Positions 43,928 to 54,025 of a stretch of DNA of 64,000 nt are shown here, piece by piece (position 1 is the stretch's first letter; each line of letters begins with the position of its first letter). The notes under the pieces are model-generated. The model ran no database searches. It saw only the letters and a program-made list of their open reading frames with translations, and had not been told where the DNA came from. The position numbers and the translations under genes are program-made. The DNA comes from Mangifera indica (Eukaryota > Streptophyta > Magnoliopsida > Sapindales > Anacardiaceae): NCBI RefSeq assembly GCF_011075055.1, contig NC_058138.1:20558928-20622927 (forward strand). The letters run 5' to 3'.

Positions 43928-44176
43928 TGTAACACCCCAGGTCCAATAACCCGGCCCACTGTCAAGATATTGTCCACTTTGGACACACAGTCCATCATGG
44001 GTTTGCTTTTGGGCTTTGCAACCCAAAACGCGTCTTAACAGTTAAGGAGCTCACAGGCTATTTAACCAATTCAATTCTCCCACCACTAACCAATGTGGGA
44101 TCCAAAGACAGAGCACACACAGACCCAGCATCTCTCCCGTGCTTTGTCGATGTGGGATTCGCCTAAGGGTATCACA
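43928..44176 (-). repeat. TRIM LTR (3' LTR in element orientation)
   Basis: 249 bp. On the minus strand it holds ATCCCACATCG (44148-44158), ATCCCACATTG (44091-44101) and TTAAATA (44059-44065). The last two are 25 bp apart. Confidence 0.9.
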
Positions 44177-44264
44177 TACACCCCCCCTTACGGGACTCAG
44201 CGTCCTCGCTGAGGTTTGCCCCACCATCGATCAAGAGGACACGTGGAGCTGCTCTGATACCATT

Positions 44265-44513
44265 TGTAACACCCCAGGTCCAATAACCCGGCCCACTGTC
44301 AAGATATTGTCCACTTTGGACACACAGTCCATCATGAGTTTGCTTCTGGGCTTTGCAACCCAAAACGCGTCTTAACAGTTAAGGAGCTCACAGGCTATTT
44401 AACCAATTCAATTCTCCCACCACTAACCAATGTGGGATCCAAAGACAGAACACACACAGACCCAACATCTCTCCCGTGCTTTGTCGATGTGGGATTCGCC
44501 TAAGGGTATCACA
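44265..44513 (-). repeat. TRIM LTR (5' LTR in element orientation)
   Basis: 249 bp, four transitions from its partner. ATCCCACATCG at 44485-44495, ATCCCACATTG at 44428-44438, and TTAAATA at 44396-44402 give a USE/TATA-like pair with a 25-bp gap. Confidence 0.9.
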
Positions 44514-44701
44514 GTAAGGGACTGTGTAGTGCTTCCACAACTGTTCAGTTAGGGTCCTGGCGAGGCTGCAACAGCGACAGCATGGAGTTGAGAGTGGAAG
44601 TGGGAACTAGAGACCGAGAGAGTGAAGACTTGAGAGTTTTGGGATTTTAAGAGAAAATTAGTCCCTACTTTCCAGTTTTCCAGTTTTTTTAAGAACCCTA
44701 C

Positions 44702-44757
44702 CTTCCATGGCATGATTAAGCCACTATCCTGTCCCACTTTGATCTTACTATGCAACC
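44702..44757 (-). pseudogene. Decayed exon 3 of a cysteine-synthase-like gene
   Basis: 56 bp matching exon 38770-38713 of the intact gene, including the end GGCTTAATCATGCCA next to a GT. Substitutions and small indels break the frame. Confidence 0.7.
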
Positions 44758-44868
44758 CTTCATGCCAAACAGTTAAAACCAAATATATGTGGATACCAAC
44801 TTTAGGATTTACATGATCATGCAAAGCAGAAAAACATCAGTTGGGGAAAATTTTATATATGTATATAC

Positions 44869-44979
44869 CTGTCTTTGCCATTGGAGCAAGGCTCCATCAA
44901 TTCTAGCTTGGCAGTGATTAGGGCAACTATACACCACATGCATGGTTGAGATATTATACAACTGGCATATTGTGATCGG
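44869..44979 (-). pseudogene. Decayed exon 2 of a cysteine-synthase-like gene
   Basis: 111 bp matching exon 38988-38879, retaining AKLELMEPCSNGKDR (compare [15 protein letters not shown]), so even the PLP-lysine region is visible, and a GT donor. The upstream intron sequence is also similar. The IGNTPM block is ruined. Exon 3 remnants follow about 110 bp on, so this was a genomic duplication and not a retrocopy. Confidence 0.8.
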
Positions 44980-45412
44980 CTGAACATTGCAGATGAGATT
45001 ACAGTAATTGAAGAGACATGGAAAGAAAGAAAGCACAAAAGGCGTCACAGTTTCACTTTCTGATCAGCCAAGCCAAAATGATAATGACACGTACCATAAC
45101 AACTGCAATTTTCTTTCTTTCTTCCTTCTCATGAACACAATTTTTTTTCTTTTTGGGATGATAATACGTCAATAAATGTTCATGTTATCTGCTCTATTTA
45201 TGATAATCAAACTGTGCTGTTGAAAGATAATGCTCCCTAGAACTGAAGAAGATTGTCTGCGTGAACAAGCAAGCAAAAATAAAAGGCTCAGTTAATAGAG
45301 TTGGATTTTAAGCATGAACTGCAAATTCTTCCATAGTTGATATCTTGAATATGAGAGTACATAAAACTATTGAATATTGGCAGAGAGTGAGAGAGACTCG
45401 TTAAGAATAAAT

Positions 45413-45465
45413 ATCCCACACCGAAGCAGTACAAAGCAATAGTTTAACCGTGGCATGTATAATTA
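45413..45465 (+). promoter_or_regulatory. snRNA promoter of U1 copy 2
   Basis: USE ATCCCACACCG at 45413-45423, TATA-like TATAATT at 45458-45464, gap 34 bp, and about 31 bp from TATA to the RNA start. Confidence 0.8.
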
Positions 45466-45488
45466 GAAGAGCAAATCAGCATGTAAAC

Positions 45489-45650
45489 ATACTTACCTGG
45501 ACGGGGTCAATGGGCTATCAAGACGGCTCATGGCCTAGGAAGGTGGCCTCCATTGCACTTGGGAGGTGCACCCACCTAAGGTCTCCCCAAGTGGGAGAGC
45601 CTACGTCATAATTTGTGGTTGCGGGGGCCTGCGTTCGCGCGGCCCCTGTC
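45489..45650 (+). ncRNA. U1 spliceosomal snRNA, copy 2
   Basis: 162 nt from ATACTTACCTGG to GGCCCCTGTC. The 5' splice-site-pairing end, central blocks, Sm-like AATTTGTGG and 3' GCGTTCGCGC hairpin are all kept. Stem-loop I reads GGGCTATCAAGACGGCTC, slightly altered from the usual GGGCGATCAAGAAGGCCC. Duplicate partner of copy 4. Confidence 0.93.
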
Positions 45651-46626
45651 AAATCGATACTCTAATTCTTATTGTCTCGCACATTTTTGGCAAAATTTTA
45701 TCTTAAGATGTTTATAAAATTTTGACGGGATATGTGTTTTGCAGAGAAGTAGGTATATTTTCAACTTTTAAAAGTTCTTTTAGGAAAATATTTTGATGGA
45801 TGGAAACATATAAAATGCCAAAATTCCAGAAATAAATGCGATAGCTGAGTGTATAAGGTCCTAAATTAGGCAAACACAATGGAATATACCACTATGGAAC
45901 CAATTGTTGCTGTTATTCTTCTTCTCAGCTCGTTCGGTAACCCAAACTTGGGAAAGAAATAAAGAGAAAAGAGACCCTTATAGAGAATGTGTAAAAATTC
46001 CATATAATAGAGTCCACCATTTATCCAACTTGCTGCTTCAACATAATTATTTTTTTATTAATTTACAATTGTTTCTGTAGTGGGGAATGATCTATTTGTT
46101 ATTGAGTCGCCGTCTTTGATAAGAGATTTTAGATGTGACTGTTGAAAAAATTGATTTTATACGTTTTACAGTGTTAAATTCTATGGAACTAAGAATTAAA
46201 TAATCAGTCATTTCTGGAAGTGGAAGTAGAATATGAGTTCAAATTACTTATATATCAGTTTTCGACATGGTCTCCAACTTCACTCTGATTTGATATCTTA
46301 CTGCAAAACAATGGAAAAACAAGTTGTTGTGAGGTTGTACCATACCATGCGCGCATTGCTAGCCTTCTGAAACTCTAAATCAGAGTTTAAACTGATCAAA
46401 CTTAACAACATTTAGTTCTCTAGGCTCTTTGCAAACAGCTTCTACCAACAAAAATTTCCCATACTTGGTTTTTATTTTCTAAAGGGTGCATAATATTACT
46501 ACACTTGCGGAAAAAAATACTTCATAATATAAAATTTTGGTCGTTTGAGTTTTGAAGCCTGATGTTACTCGGACTTGCCAAAGCAGTTAAATAATAATTT
46601 AGTTTGACGACATCTATCAAGCTTGA

Positions 46627-46680
46627 GTCCCACACTGACAAGTCAGAAGAGCGGAGTACAAGATCGCAAGTTTAAATAAG
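46627..46680 (+). promoter_or_regulatory. snRNA promoter of U1 copy 3
   Basis: USE GTCCCACACTG at 46627-46637, TATA-like TTAAATAA at 46672-46679, gap 34 bp. Confidence 0.82.
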
Positions 46681-46701
46681 AAGCACAAAACACAAAGCGA
46701 C

Positions 46702-46863
46702 ATACTTACCTGGACGGGGTCAATGGGCGATCAAGAAGACTCATGGCCTAGGGTGGTGGCCTCCATTGCACTTGGGAGGGGCACCACCCTAAGGTCTCCC
46801 CAAGTGGGAGAGCCTACGTCATAATTTGTTGTAGAGGGGGCCTGCGTTCGCGCGGCCCCTGTC
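46702..46863 (+). ncRNA. U1 spliceosomal snRNA, copy 3
   Basis: 162 nt, starting ATACTTACCTGGACGGGG. Stem-loop I loop GATCAAGAAG is intact. The Sm-like site reads AATTTGTTG, and the 3' end is GCGGCCCCTGTCC. Near-canonical plant U1, probably functional. Partner of copy 6 in the second duplication unit. Confidence 0.94.
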
Positions 46864-47475
46864 CAATGCTAAAATCATGAACCTTTATAACGCACTCTTT
46901 TCGTCAATAGTTCTTTTATTCTTGTTTAGTTGCTTGGTGTCTTTTGTTTATTATTTTGGTTCATAAGTTTGCTGATTTTTCTGTTTAGTAGTATGGTGGT
47001 TTGGAGTTAGCCAGGAATGCTGAAAAAATTTTGCACAAATTGTATCACCTAAGCATTGATACCGTCCCAACAGCCTTGAAAGAAGGCTCACTAACCATTA
47101 GGACTTGGTGTGCTATGTGGATTCTTACGAAAAGTTAAGCCTTGTGAATTTCCTCTTTCGTGGAAATAGAAGTTACAGACGAATGATCAGCCTCTATGAC
47201 AAGACTAGGAATAATCTAATCTTCTAAATGAGTCAGTGGAGAAGTAGTGCCAAGAGAAGAGTAAAGGTTCTTGCAATAATAAACAATATGGTTCACAATC
47301 AAGGATGAATCACTTGACTATTACTAAATTTCAGGCAAGGGATACCTGATTTCGCAGCTCTAATAATGAAAAAATCTGGTGCTGCGATCCCCATCTTTCA
47401 ACCATGATAAACTGACGAGTCCTTATCTTTGTGCCAGTTCTCTCATTGGGAATCTACACATATCATCACACGTAT

Positions 47476-47620
47476 TTATATGCTGTGGTGTGTTATTTAG
47501 TATCTCCTCAGATTTTTTATGAGTCCTTTAAAATCCCAAGGCCAATGATACAACTACCCATATAAGTCTTCTCCAAAAGCTAGCTTGGAGATAGATTCTT
47601 TTCTCAATACATTCACAGAA
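47476..47620 (-). pseudogene. Decayed exon 4 fragment of a cysteine-synthase-like gene
   Basis: Matches part of exon 38476-38213: the blocks GGTGTGTTATTTAGTATCTC and CTTTTCTCAATAC are recognisable on the plus strand in the right order, but indels destroy the frame. It sits just left of duplication unit B, as the exon 2/3 remnants sit left of unit A. Confidence 0.7.
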
Positions 47621-47964
47621 CTCAGTAGAAGGATAACTTTGTAACACGATACTTTCTTTTTATATGATAATATGTAACAGTATAAGGATGCTTTCTTTTT
47701 ATGATGATAATACGTCAAGTTTTCATGCTCTCTAGAACTAGGGGAGATTGTCTGCATGAACAAGCAAGCAAAGATAAAAGGCTTAGTTAATAGAGTTGGA
47801 TTGTAAGCATGAACTGTAAATTCTTCCATAGTATCTCGAGTATGGGAGAACATAAAAATATCGAAAATAGGCATAGTGAGAGAGACCTGTTAGCTAGGCT
47901 CAGTGACGAGGGCTTGCAACCAGGTGGGGCACCAAGCTGGTTGAAAGAGAGACTTGTTAAGAAT

Positions 47965-48016
47965 ATCCCACACCGAAAAAATACAAAGCAATACTTCATC
48001 CCTGACAGGTATAAGT
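47965..48016 (+). promoter_or_regulatory. snRNA promoter of U1 copy 4
   Basis: USE ATCCCACACCG at 47965-47975, identical to that of copy 2. TATA-like TATAAGT at 48010-48016, gap 34 bp. Confidence 0.82.
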
Positions 48017-48040
48017 TGAAGAGCAAATCATCAATTAAGT

Positions 48041-48201
48041 ATACTTACCTGGACGGGGTCAATGGGTGATCAGCAAGGCCCATGGCTTAGGAAGGTGGTC
48101 TCTATTGCACTTAGGTGGTGCACCCTTCTAAGGTCTGCCCAACAGGCAGAGCCTACGTCATAATTTGTGGCAGTGGGGGCCTGCGTTCGCGCGGCCCTGT
48201 C
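48041..48201 (+). ncRNA. U1 spliceosomal snRNA, copy 4
   Basis: 161 nt from ATACTTACCTGGACGGGG. Stem-loop I reads GGGTGATCAGCAAGGCCC, a changed 70K loop. Sm-like AATTTGTGG and the 3' hairpin are intact. One C is missing from the final GGCCCC run. Probably functional or recently so. Confidence 0.92.
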
Positions 48202-48459
48202 AATTCAAAACTTAAATCGTTTTATAGAAGATTGAAAATGACAATTTACGAATTTGTATGGATATTAAAGCGTCGCTGACCAATATATTACAACGTGTAA
48301 ATTGTATTTTCATGGGCCATTTCTTTGATTCTAAATTTTTCATGTGTATAATTTCGCATTATTGATAGTATATACAAATAATAATGTGCTGTAGATATTC
48401 TGCTTAAACATAATAGTTTAGTTAAAGTGTGTAACCACATCCACACTGCTCAAACTCTC

Positions 48460-48512
48460 TTTCCACATCGGAATTCCACGGTGGTGTAACTGCAAGTGAG
48501 AAATATAAAATA
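48460..48512 (+). promoter_or_regulatory. snRNA promoter of U1 copy 5 (weaker)
   Basis: USE-like TTTCCACATCG at 48460-48470 (consensus RTCCCACATCG) and TATAAAA at about 48504-48510, gap 33-34 bp. Confidence 0.65.
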
Positions 48513-48529
48513 GAAATGCGGAACCTGTA

Positions 48530-48687
48530 AAACTTACCTGGATGGGTGGTGATCAGGGCGATCTATGGCCGAGGGTGGTGGCCCCCATTGCACTTGGGAG
48601 GCACCACGCTAAGGTCTCCTCAAGCAGGCAGGAGAGCCTACGTCATAATTTGTGGTAGTGGGGGCATGTGTTTGTGCAGCCCCTACC
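48530..48687 (+). pseudogene. U1 snRNA pseudogene or strong variant, copy 5
   Basis: Starts AAACTTACCTGGATGG instead of ATACTTACCTGGACGG. It lacks the GTCAATGGG stretch that forms the base of stem-loop I. The 3' hairpin is altered (GCATGTGTTTGTGCAGC). The central blocks and Sm-like AATTTGTGG remain. Loss of stem-loop I should prevent U1-70K binding, so it is likely non-functional as U1. Confidence 0.75.
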
Positions 48688-49414
48688 CAATTAAGGATTT
48701 AAATTTTTTATTCCTCAGTTACATGTTTTCCAGGGATCAGTTTTTATGTAAAATGTCAGACAGAGATAGTGGGTACCAGAGAACCTACGGTGTTTTTAAC
48801 TATTGAAATGTCCAGATCAAAGGTAATTCTTCTCAAAAGCCCGTTCAATAACCCGAGCTTGGGAAAGAAATAAAGAGACATGAGACCCTTTATAGAGAAT
48901 GTGGTAAAAAATTCATATTAGAGTCTGATCACCATGTACTATGATAGATGGTAGCTCCTCTACCCCTAATGGGCTGCTTCGAGATTGGAAAGTAACTGAA
49001 TTTTTTTCTCTTTTAATTTCCAGTATTTTCTGTATTGGGAAATGATCTGTTTGTCATTGAGCAGCCATCTTTGATAGGAGATCGTAGATATGATTGTTTA
49101 AGACTAGAGAACTGAGGTATGATTGTTTAAAAATGGTGATTTGAAATATGATTACTCAATAAATGGATTTTATACGTTTCAAAGTGTTAACTTCTGCGAT
49201 TGAAATGGTTTGATCTAGCCTCTCTACAAATAGCAAGGAAAACTTCTTGTAATTAGTTTTTTTTTTCCCTAGATGGTGCATAATATTATTACAGTCGCTG
49301 AAAAAAATTACCTAAGTTTTGGTCATTTGAGTTTTGAAGCCTGATATTTCTAAACTCGGACGTGCCAAAGCAGTTAAATAATAATATTTTAGTTTTATTG
49401 GATGCCAAGCTTGA

Positions 49415-49467
49415 GTCCCACATTGACAAGTCGGTAGAGCAGAGTACAAGGTCGCAAGTTTAAATAA
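49415..49467 (+). promoter_or_regulatory. snRNA promoter of U1 copy 6
   Basis: USE GTCCCACATTG at 49415-49425, TATA-like TTAAATAA at 49460-49467, gap 34 bp. Confidence 0.83.
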
Positions 49468-49489
49468 GAAGCACAAAACACAGAGGAAC

Positions 49490-49651
49490 ATACTTACCTG
49501 GACGGGGTCAATGGGCGATCAAGAAAGCTCATGGCCTAGGTTGGTGGCTTTCATTGCACTTAGGAGGTGCACCAGCCTAAGGTCTCCCCAAGTGGGAGAG
49601 CCTACGTCATAATTTGTGGTAGTGGGGGCCTGCGTTCGCGCGGCCCCTATC
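49490..49651 (+). ncRNA. U1 spliceosomal snRNA, copy 6
   Basis: 162 nt, ATACTTACCTGGACGGGG to GGCCCCTATC. Stem-loop I GGGCGATCAAGAAAGCTC, Sm-like AATTTGTGG and the 3' GCGTTCGCGC hairpin are intact. Near-canonical and probably functional. Confidence 0.94.
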
Positions 49652-49794
49652 AAATTTCTCTATCAAGTTTTTGTAAGTCCTTTTGTCTGTCCTTACGCGT
49701 GTTGGTGATTTGGTGTATTCAATTAATTATAGTTTTAGATACAGTTGTCTTTCAGGATATTAATTAATTTATAGTTGTAATCACGAGTCAACGC

Positions 49795-50025
49795 ATGAAT
49801 TTCACCTACCCAGCAAAATCATTCACCCACCCAGCCAACCCGCAAATTACTTGCCCGCCAAGCAAAGTCATTCTCTCACCCAGCCAACCCATAAATTACT
49901 CACCCGCCCAGCAAACCTGTACGGCAAAACCCAGCCAAGGAAAGATCACCCATCCACTCAGCCAACCTATAGAAGTCACCCAACCAAAAAGAAAACTCCC
50001 ATCATCGCCAAGTTGCTGTTACTGA
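49795..50025 (+). repeat. Imperfect Pro/Thr-coding-like repeat (CACCCAGCCAAC type)
   Basis: Low-complexity DNA made of repeated words such as CACCCAGCCAAC, AAATTACT and CCCGCCAAGCAAA. The open frames through it reflect the repeat and are not considered genes. Confidence 0.5.
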
Positions 50026-50129
50026 CATTGTCCAGTCGTCGACAACAACGTTTCATCTCTTTGGACAGACTCCACCGGCGGGTTTTCATCATTTTTACAA
50101 ATCTCAAACTTAAACACCTAAAACATGTC

Positions 50130-50800
50130 AAATAATGTGAGTATTAGTTTAAAATTTTGAAGATTTGCTTATTTTGTTAGGTTGATTTGGGTTTTCTTAA
50201 ATTTGACTTTATTAGATTAAAATTGAGTTTTCTTAAATTTGATTTTATTATAATGAAATAATTTTTTACTTGGTAAAAATAATTCATATAAGTTGAAAAA
50301 AATATTGAGATATATGATTTGGTATAGATCTGTTGAGATAATATTTTTTGACAAAATTTCTAGATTGTGATTAGCCAAATGTTGGCTGAATAGTTGACTG
50401 GACAACCAACTATCTAGCCAATTAATTTTAAATTTTAAAATTTTTTAAAACTGATTGATCAGATAATTGACTAACTAACTAACTAATTTTTCATATTTAA
50501 AAATTAGTTGATCAACCAACCAATTTTTAATTAAATGAAATTAGTTGATCGAGTGGTTGCCCAACCAATCAATTTTCTTTAAAAAAATTAAGTTGGCGGC
50601 CAACCAATTCCTTAAATAAAAAATTGGTTGGCCACCAATTCTTTATTCGTTCAACCAATTTTAAATTATTAATTACTAAAATTTTAAATTGTTTTTTACT
50701 TTATTTTTTTACTATTTTTATAATTTTAATTCTTTTTTTTATAACTTTGTTTTATGATTTAATTTTTAAAATTAATGTTTTATTTCCTTGTTTCAGAAAT
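50130..50800. other. AT-rich flank with imperfect AACCAACCAATT repeats
   Basis: From about 50380 to 50665 the words TTGGTTG, CAACCAA and AGTTGATCA recur in both orientations, giving foldback potential. This may be the left border of the Mutator-like region, but no terminal repeat pair or target duplication was found. Confidence 0.35.
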
Positions 50801-50805
50801 TCTCT

Positions 50806-53800
50806 ATGAATGAGCGGGACGGTGAGTATAAGTTTCACCTTGCACACAAATTTCGAGGCCAAATGAGTGTTTGAGCAAACCTAGATGCAATTACAAAGAT
50901 ACAATCTAGTATCAATATGAGCCAACGAGAAATTTATAAAAGAACATGTTTTAGGCAAATTTTAAGCATGTGAGAACATCAAAATAGCTTTATACTTATG
51001 CACTATGTTATTCCATCTAATTAACCGCATAGATCATAAAAGAGAGTTATAGTTTCGAGTAAATGATATTGATATTCAGTTTAGCCCAATGGAGTTTGCA
51101 TTGGTGACAAGGCTAATTTTTGGTGATAATACAGATGTGTCATCATACGTACACATTTCAAAGGTCCCTCGATTGAGGCAACAATACTTTTGAGGTATGT
51201 ATCAATTAATTATGCTGATCTAAAAGCAGCAAATGTGGCACGTTGCTAGAGCGATGATGATGAGGATGGGGTGAAGCTAGTCATATTGTATTTTGCACAT
51301 AATGCTCTATTAGGGGGCAGACATTAAGAAGGTAATCTAAGATCGGTTTGTACATTTAGTAGACGACATTGATACATTTAGTAGGTACTCGTGGGAGACC
51401 ATTGTGTGGAATGCAACAACAGATTCAATGTAGCAAGCGATACACATGAGATACGAGCACATGATGAATAATTATCCATCATTCCTTGTTGTACCCTCAT
51501 ATCTAAATTATCTGATAATGAGGTATGCAATGGATTTCCAGGTAATCATGTTATTTACTTGCTAAGGAATTTTTTTCATCACGTGATCATACTTGTTAAC
51601 CTTAATATTTGGTGAAAATATAGTTCTAGATTTACAAGGCATTAAGTAACCTCGAGAATTTTATTGAAAACATCGGAATTGATCAGGGCCCTCAGATGTT
51701 AAAATGGAGGACCTTGAGAATCCCAACATAGGAACATGAATCAATGATTATGGATGCTCTTCCTGTAAGGATTCATTTAAAAAATCTCATAGTTGTTTGA
51801 ATCATTAATTATATTTTTGAAACCAAATCTGCTTTATTTCACTTAACAAGATGTTATCTCCTCTGTGTTGCTTCCAACCCCATTAGAGCAAGAGACAGAA
51901 TGGTTTATTAAAGTGGTGTCATGGATGGGTGAGGAGGAAGATTACAAGACTATAGAGAAGGCTAATGCTGCACCTAGCCATCAGTTCCACCCTGTGGGGC
52001 TAGTCTGCAGTTTCCTTGGGTGTCTCCACCCATAAGATCCTTGATTTATCCATATATTTAAAATGCCTCTTTTGCATTGGCTCTGCCAATGAGCCCAAAA
52101 TTAGCACAACAATTTACAAGCCCTCACATTTCCCCTCATGTTTACACCTTACCAGCTCAGCAATTTATGAGTCTGCACATTTTGTCATACGTTCATGTAT
52201 CATTAGCACAACAAGTTCCCTACATGCAATACCCTAGTTATTCCCCGACACGACATTCATTTGCTAGGCTATTCGTGAGTTGTGTTCATGGACCGTTTGT
52301 AGCAAATACTAGTTGAGCAAACCACAATTATGCAAAGTCACATGGACCAAAAATTGTTGACCATCGTGGACCAAGTCAATCATATGTAGCTAGAGTTGGA
52401 TAAAATATATATCGAATGAACATGCATTTGAAAGTCATCGAGTCATCCTATCACTCTACCCCTACAGAAGAATAGGTTCATTTCACATGTTATATTAACG
52501 TTTTGACTAATATTCAATGTTCACTTGAAATTATTGATATTATAACTTTATAGGAAGAGGACCTTTCCAAGGACAAAACCGAAGAGGAGCCACCAACCAC
52601 TGAAGAACCCCTTCCAGAGGAGGCAACAAGTAGGGAAGGTGTTACATCTATTATAAAAACAACGTTTGGTCGAGTTGTTAAGAAAAAGAAACACAAAGCA
52701 AGCCTATTCACAAACCTGACAAAAACCGTGAAGGAACAAAGCCCCTCAAGATGATTCAACTACATTAATACATCTGTTTGATGCCTCGTGGTACAAGGAT
52801 TTTCATGATTGGTACAACATTGTTAGTAACGTATTCTCGTTGGGTCAAATGAAAAAAGTTGGGTTCTGACGTAAATTGATGACCTTGAATGGTATGTTGA
52901 TAAACAATGTACAACTTTTCTTAAACTTCTATACCATCTAATATAGGGTTGGACTCAAACCGAGCCTGTTCGAGCTCGAGCTCTGCTCAAACGAGCCAGC
53001 CCTATACGAGCTTGAGTTACTCGCCAAAATTTTCAATTAAAATTTTTGATATAAAACGACGTTGTTTTGACTAATATGTATTAAGATGACGTCGTTTCAA
53101 TAACGAAAAATGAGTCAAGCCGAATTCGAATAGAGTTTAAGCTTGACTTTCACGAGCTCAGCTATATGTAAACCGAGCCGAGCTCAACCAGCCCTAATCT
53201 AATATATAATGATTGTTTTCTATAAACTGATCAAGTGACATGTTTTCCTTTCCAACATATCATATTGATAGTTACTTATATATCTTGAGGCGGGCATATA
53301 AGGATCAAAATTGGACAACTGTTTCTACATCTTTTGTTGCATATATTGTTTCGCAAGTACGAGAATTTTTTGAGATAGGGTCCAATTGTGAGTGGTCACC
53401 TTTTTTCATCAATCAAATAAATGGTATTTCTAAATTTGGAATTAACCTATACTTTTGCCCATGGAGCACGATTAATAAGAAACAATACATAATTTTTAGT
53501 TATATTATATTGGCTTTCATAACATCATTAAACAAATTATTGTATCATTGTGTGTATCAGGTGTACTTTCCCATATGCATTAAAAATGAGCATTGGGTTT
53601 ATGGTGAGTTTAATTTGCAAGAATGGTCACTGACAGTGTATGATTTTGTCGATTACACAAAAGATGTTATGAAATTTAAAGAGTGGATGTGACCATTTAA
53701 GACATTGTCGTATATGATGAATGCTAGTGGGTATTGGGAGAAATTGGATTGTACTCCACGGAAAGATGAGTTAGTCATCACACATCATAAGACCAACGTT

Positions 53801-53980
53801 TTGAAGAAAAAACCTGGATCAATAGATTACGGTGTCGTTATGCTTCATATTATCAAATGTCTTACGCTAAGATGTCTTCTTAACTTTAGTGTAAAATATT
53901 TTGCAACTATGAGGAGTCGGATGGCCACAAGTATATTCAATAGGCGTGTAATACGTAAGCCTTTTTTATTTCTAAATTAA
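50806..53980 (+). pseudogene. Ulp1-like (C48) protease gene of a Mutator-like element, decayed
   Basis: From 51053 a frame gives a DUF1985-like block (FRVNDIDIQFSPMEFALVTR) and then stops. About 51360-51540 gives SWETIVWNAT and YLNYLIMRYAMDFQ. A Lys/Glu-rich linker follows at 52559-52760. Frames 53240-53692 and 53705-53980 carry the Ulp1 catalytic region: IKNEHW keeps the His and VYDF the Asp. The segment corresponding to the family's DCGV motif reads IDYGV, so the catalytic Cys is Tyr. DUF1985-Ulp1 genes are known as passengers of plant KI-type Mutator elements. A hAT-type MITE (52944-53196) also interrupts it. Stops, the insertion and the missing Cys make it non-functional. Confidence 0.72.
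52936..53204. mobile_element. hAT-type MITE (253 bp) with 8-bp target duplication
   Basis: The element is 52944-53196. The ends are TAGGGTTGG and CCAGCCCTA, flanked by 8-bp ATCTAATA direct repeats (52936-52943, 53197-53204). The subterminal CGAGCTCGAGC-type words are also inverted. TAGGG termini and 8-bp duplications fit hAT. It lies inside the Ulp1-like remnant. Confidence 0.8.
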
Positions 53981-54025
53981 TATTTATGTTGGAATTAATA
54001 TTTTTTATGTGTTCCTTTGTGTTAA

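Larger units (their letters stand above)
43923..44518 (-). mobile_element. Complete TRIM retrotransposon (586 bp)
   Basis: Two 249-bp LTRs (43928-44176 and 44265-44513) are flanked by perfect 5-bp target duplications GTAAG (43923-43927 and 44514-44518). On the minus strand the LTR runs TGTGATACCC to GGGTGTTACA. It is followed after a few bases by TGGTATCAGAGC (44251-44262), the usual primer-binding site for initiator tRNA-Met. A purine tract with seven Gs (about 44181-44190) precedes the other LTR. The 88-bp interior cannot code, so movement depended on other elements. The LTRs differ at four positions, all transitions, suggesting a fairly young insertion. Confidence 0.95.
45110..46863 (+). 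repeat. Segmental duplication, unit A (U1 copies 2 and 3)
   Basis: Collinear with 47650-49651. Shared blocks include GAACAAGCAAGCAAA upstream of copy 2/4, TTGGGAAAGAAATAAAGAGA and AATGATCT.TTTGT.ATTGAG between the two genes, and GTTTTGAAGCCTGAT plus CAAGCTTGAGTCCCACA before copy 3/6. Confidence 0.8.
47650..49651 (+). repeat. Segmental duplication, unit B (U1 copies 4, 5 and 6)
   Basis: Collinear with 45110-46863. The extra U1 locus (copy 5, about 48420-48700) lies between the parts that match unit A, so it was either lost from A or inserted in B. Confidence 0.8.

Noticed and set aside
44139..44375. ORFs spanning the TRIM LTRs (also 43805-44026 and 44172-44363 with identical starts)
   Set aside because: They repeat because the LTR is duplicated. 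The TRIM interior has no coding capacity.
49795..50135. Pro/Thr-rich ORFs resembling a cell-wall protein
   Set aside because: They arise from simple repeats, with two overlapping frames equally open, no signal peptide and no conserved flank.
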